A stretch of 64,000 bases of DNA, from positions 1,923,501 through 1,987,500 of the forward strand of contig NC_008255.1 in the NCBI RefSeq assembly GCF_000014145.1, given 5' to 3'. A program made the translations under genes and the position numbers. Within the stretch, counting starts at the first letter, position 1. Each line of letters opens with the position of its first letter. The notes under the pieces were generated by a model, which did not search any database, had not been told where the DNA came from, and worked only from the letters and a program-made list of their open reading frames with translations. This DNA comes from Cytophaga hutchinsonii ATCC 33406 (lineage in GTDB: Bacteria; Bacteroidota; Bacteroidia; Cytophagales; Cytophagaceae). Shown here piece by piece: positions 55,518 to 64,000 of this stretch.

Positions 55518-58500
55518 ATGAGATTTGAAAGACTTTTTACATTCAGCTTTGTATCTGCAGCAATTTCTCCATTGAAGTTGATTTTAATAAATCGTTTTTC
55601 CGGTTTATTCTTTTTGCTTTTATTTTGTTTTTCTTCTATAGCAGAAGGTACGAAAGAATTACGGCCAACAGCATCCGATTTTGGTTCGCTTCAGATATAT
55701 GACCGGGGCCGGCTTTTCGCCACGTACAACGCTCCTGCAATGGACCGTTTATATGTGCATATCTGCTCACCGGGTGAAATCATCTACTTTGGATTTAAAC
55801 AGCCTGATAACGATGTGTTTTTCCGGTTAAAAGACCCATCAGGAAATATTTTATCCCCATATACTTCTCAACCGGTACCGAACAGTGGTGCAGGATATAT
55901 TGCAACATATAACCAGGCCGTTACCGGGCCTTCACAGATTGCCGGTGCGGGTGGATATAACGCAATGAGTTATACAGCGCTGGTTGCAGGTGATTATTAT
56001 TTCGAATTCAATACCGGTTCTGCTACTACCCCACCTGTAAATCCTGCGAATGGAAATGCACAACGCTTTTTTGACCTGCTGGATATTACGGTAGCTTCCG
56101 GTGCGGTAGCAAAACCGGGAAGATTATGGTCGTATTCCTGGGATATCAATACAACTGCTACCAACAATCCATTTACAGGAAAAATGTATATTCTATCAAC
56201 GGATAGCATTGTTACTTCTATTGACTTTAATGGTATGCAGCCTTTTGGTGCCGTCATCGCTGCTAATTCAACAGGGTTATCCAATACAGGTAATCTTGTA
56301 ACGGATCGAAAAAGTAAAGTGGGGAATTTCTCTGTTCCCGAATATAAAATATTTCTGAATGATCCGGACAGAAACTGCTACCCTACCGGAAGCTTTGGAA
56401 ACATTATCGGACAACCGATTGTAACCGGCTGCGATCCGGCCACCAGATGCATCAACATTGCTGTAAACAAACCCGGCAAAGTTGAAATTGTGCTGGACCT
56501 CAATGGTACTGCAGGCTACCAGCCCAATACAACAGATCTGTTGATCATTGCAGATGTTGTTGCGGGACAAAACTGCATTCCCTGGGACAGTAAAGATGGA
56601 CTGGGAAATTATGTTACAGCCATTACCGGAATTCCGCTTGAAATAAGCTATCTGAATGGGGTTACACATTTACCCTTATATGACGTTGAAGCCAATCCGA
56701 ATGGGTACATTGTAGAATTGATCCGGCCTGCAGGTGCTAAACCAAATCTGTATTGGGATGATTCTGCGATTAACAAAGGCACTGCACCTGATGGCAAGGT
56801 AAATCTCACCGGATGTTCCAATGCAGGCGGCTGTCATAAATGGAAAGACCGCGGCGATAATGCTTCGGCAGAAACCATTAACACCTGGTGGTATCCGAAC
56901 ATCATAACCAGGAATCTTATATTTGATATTCCTGCAGCAACCGTAGATGCAGACAACCGCAACATCGCCGGTGAATTAAACGATAGTCTTGTATGCGAAA
57001 GTATCAGTTCCTTTAAACTCAGTGGTGTTGTAGAAGGTACAACGCTTGGCGGCTCCTGGACTGGCGGCGCAGGAACATTTTTGCCATCCAGAAATGTAGT
57101 CAATCCAACCTATGTGCCGAATCAAACAGAACGGAATGCAGGTTCTGTTAAATTATATTTGACTTCAACAACCAATGGAATCTGCCCTCCTGCTAAAGAT
57201 TCTGTTATAATACTATTTGAAAAAGCACCTGTCATAAAAACAGATGCCGATAAAACCATTTGTTCTACAACGAAGACAATTCCTGTGAATGCAATTCTTA
57301 CCAATGCTGCAACCGGCATATGGAAAGGCGGCACCGGAACATTTACAGTACCAACAAACAAGTCTGCGGTGTATACAGTTTCATCTGCCGATACAACAGC
57401 CGGAAGTATTGATCTGATATTTACGTCTACCGGTATGCGCTTATGCGCGCAGGAAGACGATACCATTCATCTGTCCTTTGAAAGGCCACCTGTTGTGCGT
57501 TTAGCGGCAGATAAAATTATTTGCGCACTCAATAATACCTTACCTGTATCTGCTGCACTTGTTAACGGCGCAACAGGTATCTGGACCGGAGGAAACGGAT
57601 CGTTTGCTACAGCTTCTGCTTTATCAACCAACTACTTTATAGCACCCGCCGACATTACTGCCGGCAACATTAATCTGATATTTACATCAACCGGAGTACG
57701 CACCTGTCCGCAGCAAGACGATACCATAAGTATCACATTACATAAACCCGTATCATTGGAAGTTGGCCCGCCGATGACAATTTGTGAGGGCATAACAACT
57801 GTAAACATCCATGCTGCAGGAGATAATACCGCAGCACTCAGCTGGACAGGAGGCAACGGAAGTTTCTCAAACAGTAATGGATTAACAACCACATATACAT
57901 TAGCCCCTGCTGAAATACATGCGTCTCACATTGATTTAACACTTACCGGAAAAAGAGGCGTCTGTCCGGACTCTTCGGATGTATTATCTATCATCATCAC
58001 ACCCATTCCATCTGTAGACGCAGGAAAAGATACCTTAATCTGTAAAGCAACGAATTTCACACGTACCGGATCAGGTTCTTCAGGGGCAGCTTTCAAGTGG
58101 TATAGTATTCCTTCGCAAACGATTCTTGCAACACAAAACAGTATTACACTTCAGAATATACAAACGGCAGGTGATTATGTACTGGAAGCAAGCAGTGCAA
58201 ATAACTGTTCCAATACGGATACGATTTCTATTCAGGTATACGAACTTCCAACGTTAAATCCCGGCGGTCCGTTTTGCTTTGAACCCGGATTAACGCTGCA
58301 TGCAAACGCCTCCGGACTACCAGCTGTTTCTGCTACGTATATCTGGCAGTCAGGAAATAACGTACTGCAATCCGATCCGATACATTCCGATCTTATAGTA
58401 TCAACTTCCGGTGACTACACATTGACTTACAAAACAGCCGGATGCAGCAAAGACGCCCTGGTAACAGTAAAACCCAAACCAATTCTTTTCACACCCGAAC

Positions 58501-59459
58501 ACGAATTGTTTTCCTGTGAAGGAAGTACCATAACATTGCTCACGAATCCCCGGGCAGGATCTGCCTACACGTGGAGAGATAAAAACGGAACTGTTCTTCA
58601 AAACAGTTATATGGCAACAGTATTTTCAACAACAGATGCTGAAACATATGTTGTTACAGAAACCGATGCGAACGGATGCTCAAATAAAGACAGCATCATT
58701 GCTACAGGAACTCCTATCCCGCAGATAATAACAACCGATGCGGCAATCTGTGCAGACTCATCGGCTGCATTGGATGTAACCACCACAAATATTCCGGCTC
58801 ATTTACTTGCATCACTGCAATACGAATGGAGACAAAACAGTCAGATTATTATTTCAATGGATAAAACCCATAATACATCTGCTCCCGGAATCTATAACGT
58901 AAAAGTATCGCTCGGTACGTGTTCTTCTGATAAGAATATTCAGGTAACGGTACATGAGCTTCCGGTACCAACGCTACCTGCGAGCTACGTTTTCTGTTCA
59001 GACAACGGCAATACCGTAACGCTGGATGCAGGAGCATTCAACAGCTACAAGTGGTCATCTGCAAATGAAACGTCACAAACCATCACCGTAAACCATGCAG
59101 GTATATATGATGTCCTTATAACAAATGCATTCAACTGCAAAGCACAGGCTTCAACAAGCGTTACAGAAATATGTAAGCCGGCATTATTTGTTTCCAATGC
59201 GTTTTCACCTAACGGCGATGGTATAAATGACACTTATGATGTGTTTGATTCGCATGTAGGGGCATATTCTATGACAATCTTCAACCGTTGGGGCGAAGTT
59301 ATTTTCCACTCAACTGATAAAACAGTATATTGGGATGGTACCTATAAAGGAGACAGTATGCCTGTAGGCGTTTATCCATATGTGATTAAATACGAAGGCG
59401 ACTCTGAATTATATAAAGGGCCATTTCAACTTGAAGGCAGTGTAACCATTGTAAAATGA
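55518..59459 (+). CDS. Giant cell-surface protein with CHU_C (T9SS type B) C-terminal domain
   Basis: 1313 residues. Signal peptide within the first ~45 residues (hydrophobic 'LILINRFSGLFFLLLFCFSSIA'). An N-terminal module of about 400 residues, then a series of repeated Ig/PKD-type units of about 85-90 residues carrying 'GIW(K/T)GG.G(T/S)F' and 'GSIDLIFTSTG' (three closest copies at about 560-790). The end is 'NAFSPNGDGINDTYDVFD...FNRWGEVIFHS...YWDGTYKGDSMPVGVYPYVIKY', the gliding-motility-associated CHU_C domain. Exported by T9SS and kept at the surface; likely an adhesin. Followed by a lipoprotein and a PorP/SprF gene, overlapping by 4 bases, so one operon. Confidence 0.93.
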   Translation: MRFERLFTFSFVSAAISPLKLILINRFSGLFFLLLFCFSSIAEGTKELRPTASDFGSLQIYDRGRLFATYNAPAMDRLYVHICSPGEIIYFGFKQPDNDVFFRLKDPSGNILSPYTSQPVPNSGAGYIATYNQAVTGPSQIAGAGGYNAMSYTALVAGDYYFEFNTGSATTPPVNPANGNAQRFFDLLDITVASGAVAKPGRLWSYSWDINTTATNNPFTGKMYILSTDSIVTSIDFNGMQPFGAVIAANSTGLSNTGNLVTDRKSKVGNFSVPEYKIFLNDPDRNCYPTGSFGNIIGQPIVTGCDPATRCINIAVNKPGKVEIVLDLNGTAGYQPNTTDLLIIADVVAGQNCIPWDSKDGLGNYVTAITGIPLEISYLNGVTHLPLYDVEANPNGYIVELIRPAGAKPNLYWDDSAINKGTAPDGKVNLTGCSNAGGCHKWKDRGDNASAETINTWWYPNIITRNLIFDIPAATVDADNRNIAGELNDSLVCESISSFKLSGVVEGTTLGGSWTGGAGTFLPSRNVVNPTYVPNQTERNAGSVKLYLTSTTNGICPPAKDSVIILFEKAPVIKTDADKTICSTTKTIPVNAILTNAATGIWKGGTGTFTVPTNKSAVYTVSSADTTAGSIDLIFTSTGMRLCAQEDDTIHLSFERPPVVRLAADKIICALNNTLPVSAALVNGATGIWTGGNGSFATASALSTNYFIAPADITAGNINLIFTSTGVRTCPQQDDTISITLHKPVSLEVGPPMTICEGITTVNIHAAGDNTAALSWTGGNGSFSNSNGLTTTYTLAPAEIHASHIDLTLTGKRGVCPDSSDVLSIIITPIPSVDAGKDTLICKATNFTRTGSGSSGAAFKWYSIPSQTILATQNSITLQNIQTAGDYVLEASSANNCSNTDTISIQVYELPTLNPGGPFCFEPGLTLHANASGLPAVSATYIWQSGNNVLQSDPIHSDLIVSTSGDYTLTYKTAGCSKDALVTVKPKPILFTPEHELFSCEGSTITLLTNPRAGSAYTWRDKNGTVLQNSYMATVFSTTDAETYVVTETDANGCSNKDSIIATGTPIPQIITTDAAICADSSAALDVTTTNIPAHLLASLQYEWRQNSQIIISMDKTHNTSAPGIYNVKVSLGTCSSDKNIQVTVHELPVPTLPASYVFCSDNGNTVTLDAGAFNSYKWSSANETSQTITVNHAGIYDVLITNAFNCKAQASTSVTEICKPALFVSNAFSPNGDGINDTYDVFDSHVGAYSMTIFNRWGEVIFHSTDKTVYWDGTYKGDSMPVGVYPYVIKYEGDSELYKGPFQLEGSVTIVK

Positions 59460-59755
59460 TGAAAAGAACGTATTACCCCGCACTCATTCTTGCGATCGTA
59501 TTTCTTTCCTGTTCCAAAGAAACGTATCGTACGAGTAAAGATCATCAGATGACCGATAAAGCTAAAAAGTCACACCATTTTTTAGCCAGACAGGCACATA
59601 TCTTAACAAGCAAAAATATTGAAGACCGGGAAACAAATGTTAAAAAGGCAACCCGGAAAAATGCGAAACAGCAGGAACAGCTAAACGCCGCCAATGCAAA
59701 AACAAGCAAGGCTGCAAAAAAGAAAACATTTTCCGGGGAATTTAATTTCTATTGA
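59456..59755 (+). CDS. Small basic lipoprotein between adhesin and SprF genes
   Basis: 99 residues. Signal with lipobox Phe16-Leu-Ser-Cys19; the rest is highly basic and Ala-rich, predicted helical/disordered ('NVKKATRKNAKQQEQLNAANAKTSKAAKKKTFSG'-like). ATG overlaps the adhesin stop (ATGA) and its TGA shares one base with the next ATG. No known family. Its place suggests a helper in adhesin export or anchoring. Confidence 0.7.
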   Translation: MMKRTYYPALILAIVFLSCSKETYRTSKDHQMTDKAKKSHHFLARQAHILTSKNIEDRETNVKKATRKNAKQQEQLNAANAKTSKAAKKKTFSGEFNFY

Positions 59756-60783
59756 TGAAACAGGCAACAGCGTATTTATTCGTCTTTATGTTTATCGGTA
59801 CTTTGGGTATAGAAAGTAGCGCACAGGATTATCAATTCTCCCAATTCTATGCGAATATTTTATACCTGAACCCTGCCTTTGCAGGCAGCGCGCATAAAAA
59901 CAGAGTTATACTGCATCAACGTTTGCAATGGCCTGCGCTGGATGCTACATACACAACGTCTGTTGTTTCGTTCGATCATTATTTTGCGAATACACGTAGC
60001 GGTGTTGGAACAATCGTTTCAAGGGATATACAAGGAGGTACAAATATCAGTTCTACAGATATTCAGCTGCAATATTCCTATGAACTATCCATCAGTGAAA
60101 AATATTCGTTCCGTGCAGGCTTGCAGGCAGGATATGTTTCAAGAAATATTAATTACTCGTTGCTGACATTTCCTGATCAGTATAATACCGGAGGGCTTAC
60201 ATCAAACGCAAGCACTGAACCATATGGCGTGGATAAAAAAAATTACCTGGATCTGTCTTCCGGAGGTGTTTTTTATTCAGATAAATTCTGGGTTGGTCTT
60301 GCCTATTCGCATATGAATACACCCAACCAATCGTTCTATGGAGAAAGCAGCCCGCTACCATCTAAGTATAGTTTAACAGGTGGCTATAAATTTTTGATCT
60401 CTAAAAACGGGCATGCAAACGCGCTTACTGAAAAGGGAAAATCTTATCTGATACCAACAGCACAATACAAATCTCAGGGTAAATCAGATCAATTGGATCT
60501 GGGTGCATACGCCTTATTAAATAACACCATGCTAGGCGTTTGGTACAGAGGCATACCCATAAAGAATTATTCGAAAAAAATAATGAACAACGAATCGGTT
60601 GTTGTATTGATCGGCTACAAATTTAAACAACTGAGTTTAGGTTATAGTTATGATTTTACGGTTTCAAAACTTACCACAGCCAAGACCGGCGGAGCACACG
60701 AATTTAACCTTACGTTCCTTTTTGGAAACCCCAAATCGCGTAATAAACCGCTGAGAAGAATCCCTTGTCCGGAGTTTGACTAA
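59755..60783 (+). CDS. PorP/SprF-family outer-membrane protein (adhesin partner)
   Basis: 342 residues from ATG 59755; a TTG three bases earlier is less likely. Signal peptide then 'QDYQFSQFYANILYLNPAFAGSAHKNRVILHQRLQWPAL', and 'FDHYFANTRSGVGTIVSRDIQGG', 'GYKFKQLSLGYSYDFTVSKLTTAKTGGAHEFNLTFLFG'. Closest in layout to SprF, which in gliding Bacteroidota works with the giant adhesin SprB. Being directly behind a CHU_C protein fits that. Second family member in this window besides 37740-38789. Confidence 0.92.
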   Translation: MKQATAYLFVFMFIGTLGIESSAQDYQFSQFYANILYLNPAFAGSAHKNRVILHQRLQWPALDATYTTSVVSFDHYFANTRSGVGTIVSRDIQGGTNISSTDIQLQYSYELSISEKYSFRAGLQAGYVSRNINYSLLTFPDQYNTGGLTSNASTEPYGVDKKNYLDLSSGGVFYSDKFWVGLAYSHMNTPNQSFYGESSPLPSKYSLTGGYKFLISKNGHANALTEKGKSYLIPTAQYKSQGKSDQLDLGAYALLNNTMLGVWYRGIPIKNYSKKIMNNESVVVLIGYKFKQLSLGYSYDFTVSKLTTAKTGGAHEFNLTFLFGNPKSRNKPLRRIPCPEFD

Positions 60784-61019
60784 TTATCCATTTTTTTAAC
60801 CCACTGAAAGTTATCTATTTGCAAATAAAAATAAGTATCTGACTCATTTCAGGTGCTTAAAAAAGCATTTTTATAGAATATAAGAAACGGCAATTATTCA
60901 TCGTTTTTTGCCGGTAGGCTATTCACACCTTCATAAAATAAAAACTTACAGATCCGTCCGCAAGAACGTTTGTCACCATACATAAGCGTATAATCCGTGA
61001 TTTTTTTGTATATTCTATA

Positions 61020-61051
61020 TTGTATCGAATATTATTTCGATCGTATATTTG
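61020..61051 (+). promoter_or_regulatory. Promoter of the serine hydrolase gene
   Basis: TTG (61020-61022), 21 bases, TATATTTG (61044-61051). RNA would start at about 61058, shortly before the coding start. Confidence 0.6.
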
Positions 61052-61073
61052 TAGTAACATTAACCGGTAAACA

Positions 61074-62216
61074 TTGTTGTTCAGAGTTCATTCATTTATT
61101 TCAGTAAAATCATTCAGACAATCCGTATTGTTTGGAATGATTGCATTGACTGTATACAGCTGTATGCCTATTCAGGCATATCGCTATATTGTCCCGGATG
61201 AGCAGGACGTTTATCGATTTAAATATGAAACCGTTAAACATGCCGATACGTGTTTTGAATTTAAAAAAGTTCCTGTAAAAAAATCATTTGAAGTAGCAAA
61301 CTGGACCTCAAAAGTACCTTTAATAAAATTACCCCTGGATCAGTTTTTAAAAGAACAAAAAACGAAATACTTTGTAGTTATTAAAAACGATAGTATCCTG
61401 TATGAATATACAGACAGGAAAATAAAAAAATACAATCCGGTTCCCTCCTTTTCAATATCCAAATCGTTTGTATCCGCATGTCTCGGAATAGCTATCCAAC
61501 AAGGGTATATAGGTTCTGTAAATGATCGTGTAACAGATTATTTGCCGGAACTCAATTATCATAAGAATTTTGAATCCCTAACCATCAACCATTTACTGAA
61601 TCAAAAATCAGGCATCAGAATGCGCGTTCCAAATGTTGCAGATGCTTATTATGGTAAAGTTGAAAATGTATTGCCTTATATCTATTTTGACCATAAGCCC
61701 GGTGAGCATTTTGAATACATTAATATCAACTACACCTTATTGGGCTTAATCATTGAACGTACAACCAAACAGGATCTGCATAAATACTTCTCGGATAATA
61801 TCTGGTCTAAAATCGGCACCTGTGATTCTGCCGTATGGGGCTATGATTATAAAACCAAACATACACGCGCAATAGGCTGTTTCGCGGGTTCTGCAAGGGA
61901 TTATGCTAAATTCGGTATGCTGTATCTAAATAACGGCAGCTGGAAAGGAAACCAATTGATTGATAGTAATTGGGTGAAGCAATCTATTACTCCTGTAAAT
62001 TCATTGGGGGAAAATGTAGGCTACAACAACAGCTGGTTTATCGGAGAAAAAGAAGTTGGAGATTATATGGCTCTTGGTATGTATAGACAGCAGATTTACA
62101 TTAATCCTGAAAATAACGTTGTCATTGTTTCCTTAATGAAATTCAACAAAGAAAACCTCGACTTACGCTGGTGGCAAATATTGAGACAAGTTACAGAACA
62201 AACAAAATCTAACTGA
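61074..62216 (+). CDS. Class C beta-lactamase-like serine hydrolase, lipoprotein
   Basis: 380 residues from TTG 61074 (61077 equally possible; no ATG gives a full signal). Lipobox Val27-Tyr-Ser-Cys30. Penicillin-binding-type fold: SxxK Ser127-x2-Lys130, 'YININYTLLGLIIER' (Tyr-x-Asn), 'QKSGIRM' and 'NNSWFIGEKEVGDYMALGMYRQQI' near the third site (no exact KTG). Such proteins are beta-lactamases, esterases or DD-peptidases; which one is open. Envelope-anchored. Convergent with the last gene. Confidence 0.88.
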   Translation: MLFRVHSFISVKSFRQSVLFGMIALTVYSCMPIQAYRYIVPDEQDVYRFKYETVKHADTCFEFKKVPVKKSFEVANWTSKVPLIKLPLDQFLKEQKTKYFVVIKNDSILYEYTDRKIKKYNPVPSFSISKSFVSACLGIAIQQGYIGSVNDRVTDYLPELNYHKNFESLTINHLLNQKSGIRMRVPNVADAYYGKVENVLPYIYFDHKPGEHFEYININYTLLGLIIERTTKQDLHKYFSDNIWSKIGTCDSAVWGYDYKTKHTRAIGCFAGSARDYAKFGMLYLNNGSWKGNQLIDSNWVKQSITPVNSLGENVGYNNSWFIGEKEVGDYMALGMYRQQIYINPENNVVIVSLMKFNKENLDLRWWQILRQVTEQTKSN

Positions 62217-62229
62217 TCAGCGTTAGCTT

Positions 62230-63981
62230 TTATTTAGTTTTATTTTTTGCCTGCTGTTTATATTTCATTGTATCCTTAAGCAATTGTGTATCATTTTTAT
62301 TGAATCCTTTTAACATAGAAACGATAAAGGGATTTTTTTCAACGTTTTTCGCTACAATTTCATAAGCAATCTCTCTCATTGGCTCTGCCAGTTCATTCCC
62401 TTTTTTATATTCATGTTCAATAACCGTTAAAAACACTTCGCTGTTATGTTCTGTAACATCGTTGTGATACACATCGTGAATTTCATTTTTCAATATTTTC
62501 AAATCTGAAATATTGGAAAAATAATTGTTCAGACAATTTGAAGCATCTCTGTTCGTCCTCCATCCGTCTAACAGTAAAGCCTGCGCCCCTATTGTGTTCT
62601 TGATTTTGTTCTTATAAATTAAAGACGCTTTTATATATTGGTTACGAAGTTTGTAATCATCTACCACTTTTTCATAATACACATTGGCATCCTTATTTTT
62701 GTTTATCGAAACATACAGGTCTCCTACTTTCTCATTTTCATTTAATTCTTTGTACAACATGATGGCTTCATCGGTCATTTTACCATGCTCATAACATTCT
62801 GCAGCTTTCAATTTATTGCCTGCATGCTTTACGTAAATGGTTGCAGCTTCCTGGTAATATTTTCCGGATTCAAGTGCCTGTGCTGCAGAGTGGTAATTTT
62901 TCAATAATTTTAAATACACAAAGGCTGCTTTTTGATATTCCTTTTTATCAAGCAACTCCTGAGCAGATGCGTAATATTGTCTTTGCAGGTCATAATAATG
63001 ATTACCCAGATCTATAGAACCGCCGCTGGCTGAACCCTTAGCATGGTGCAGCCAGGATAAATCCATCCAGCGTTTGGTTAAATCAAACGAAGATTGATTA
63101 CCGCCTCTTGCCGTACCTCCTTCGTCTAGCGGAATAGCATACTTCAATGCTTCTTCCAGATTGTTCTTAAAGAGATCCATCAGCTTATCAATTTGTTTCT
63201 GATTTCTTTTTTCCAGGTCTTCAAAATCCTGCTGAAGTTTTTTCGAAAAACGGTTGTTTGAAATACGGTGCAGCCAGGATTGAAATTTAGATAGTAATCC
63301 ATTAGCTGGTGCAATGCTCTCCGTTTGATTCCGTAAAGCTGCACCATCGGTTTCACGGCCATTAACTGATTTTGAAAATAACAGCTTATAAAAACCAAGC
63401 TTCAGCTTTTCAAAAATAGTTAACGGTTCTTCTTTTATTTTTTCTTTTTTAGGGAAAATATTTTCTTCCAGATTCTTCAGAACTTCTTCCGGTGATAAGG
63501 ATTTTATCTGAAAAGCATGTATCGATGAAGGTATAAAAGCACCTTGCTCAGGTACCGTAACAGCAGCAAGGCCGCTCGCCGGAAGCTCAATATACTGGTC
63601 AAGATCAAGCGCATCCGTTAAGGCTGTCATACCAAAATCGGGATGGATTATATGCATGGCAGATCCCAATGCCGATTCCATTTCTTTTTCTGTAACAGCC
63701 GGGTATAAAATTGTTTTTTCCGGGATAAAGAAATTGGAAGACACCTGCTGGCATAATTCATTTTTACCAAGAAGATAATTGTCTATTTTACCAGCATATA
63801 TAATTAGACATCCCCAGACTGAATTGGCCGTTGTTCCCGGTATCGGAAAAATCTGACAATTTTCCGATATCAGATTCATGCGTTGCATTTCCTTCATCCA
63901 TTGCCTGACAGATGCATCCTTAATAAGGATTCCTCCTATCGGAAAACTGTTTTTATGATGCGGATTAATTCTTAGTTCCAT
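62230..63981 (-). CDS. TPR-type protein with an unassigned N-terminal domain (possible MoxR-vWA-bpX system member)
   Basis: 583 residues. N-terminal domain about 1-170 beginning 'PHHKNSFPIGGILIKDASVRQW' and '...PIPGTTANSVWGCLIIY', mixed alpha/beta. Middle 175-300 basic with a coiled part. At about 335-500 TPR-like helix pairs ('QELLDKKEYQKAAFVYLKLLKNYHSAAQALESGKYYQEAAT' in pieces). The N-terminal pattern resembles the bpX proteins of MoxR-vWA-beta-propeller conflict systems, but this is uncertain. The start ATG is at 63979-63981, 20 bases from the window end, so its operon mates (if any) lie outside. Confidence 0.45.
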   Translation of the reverse strand: MELRINPHHKNSFPIGGILIKDASVRQWMKEMQRMNLISENCQIFPIPGTTANSVWGCLIIYAGKIDNYLLGKNELCQQVSSNFFIPEKTILYPAVTEKEMESALGSAMHIIHPDFGMTALTDALDLDQYIELPASGLAAVTVPEQGAFIPSSIHAFQIKSLSPEEVLKNLEENIFPKKEKIKEEPLTIFEKLKLGFYKLLFSKSVNGRETDGAALRNQTESIAPANGLLSKFQSWLHRISNNRFSKKLQQDFEDLEKRNQKQIDKLMDLFKNNLEEALKYAIPLDEGGTARGGNQSSFDLTKRWMDLSWLHHAKGSASGGSIDLGNHYYDLQRQYYASAQELLDKKEYQKAAFVYLKLLKNYHSAAQALESGKYYQEAATIYVKHAGNKLKAAECYEHGKMTDEAIMLYKELNENEKVGDLYVSINKNKDANVYYEKVVDDYKLRNQYIKASLIYKNKIKNTIGAQALLLDGWRTNRDASNCLNNYFSNISDLKILKNEIHDVYHNDVTEHNSEVFLTVIEHEYKKGNELAEPMREIAYEIVAKNVEKNPFIVSMLKGFNKNDTQLLKDTMKYKQQAKNKTK

Positions 63982-64000
63982 AGGATTGAATATTTTTCAC

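Overview
The window is a chromosomal segment of a gliding, cellulolytic Bacteroidota bacterium, most like Cytophaga hutchinsonii. The evidence is: a GH9 cellulase with a type IX secretion (T9SS) sorting tail, a very large surface protein with the CHU_C (gliding-motility-associated) C-terminal domain, two PorP/SprF-type outer-membrane proteins, AT-rich DNA, genes without clear Shine-Dalgarno sites, and Bacteroidota promoters (TTG, about 19-21 bases, TAnnTTTG). The species name is an inference; the phylum and lifestyle are well supported. No prophage, CRISPR array, rRNA operon or intact insertion sequence was seen.

Layout. 1-6.2 kb: end of a DUF5686 outer-membrane protein, a TPR lipoprotein, then thrS-infC-rpmI-rplT and a small membrane protein. 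6.2-9 kb: a T9SS cargo gene split by a one-base shift in an A8 run, then tRNA-Met(CAT). 9-12.5 kb: msrA, two DUF4412 paralogues, pgeF. 12.5-19.4 kb: a 7TM-DISM receptor ending in a transposase-type zinc ribbon, the GH9 cellulase, a FucP-type sugar transporter and an NlpC/P60 hydrolase; cellulase and transporter could together release and import sugar. 19.5-30.8 kb: RNA helicase, metallo-hydrolase, a NagB/PIG-L fusion, SDR, fluoride channel, multi-PAS kinase, YwbE, Dabb, pirin. 30.8-38.8 kb: purL, a SUKH protein, a Lys/Ala-rich protein with a GreA-like end, dipeptide epimerase, PorP/SprF. 38.8-42.9 kb: small regulators, two STAS-like paralogues, a Crp/Fnr regulator, a decayed ORF and a nitroreductase. 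43-45.5 kb: a dinB / exonuclease-GIY-YIG repair operon behind two matching palindromes. 45.7-53.5 kb: TPR protein, gyrA, two identical tRNA-Thr genes, two envelope-glycan type genes and a Qnr-like pentapeptide-repeat protein. 53.8-64 kb: desaturase, FKBP isomerase, the CHU_C adhesin / lipoprotein / SprF operon, a serine hydrolase and a TPR protein cut close to the window end.

The most unusual signal is non-coding. At least five intergenic places carry arrays with a strict 7-base period. One is a perfect 16-copy heptamer. In the others only 2-4 of the 7 positions are constant, and the constant letters differ from site to site. In three sites two arms with the same theme lie in inverted orientation around a short core, and a related core motif recurs in four sites. 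A separate REP/REPIN-like palindrome family is present at 30.8 and 50.4 kb.
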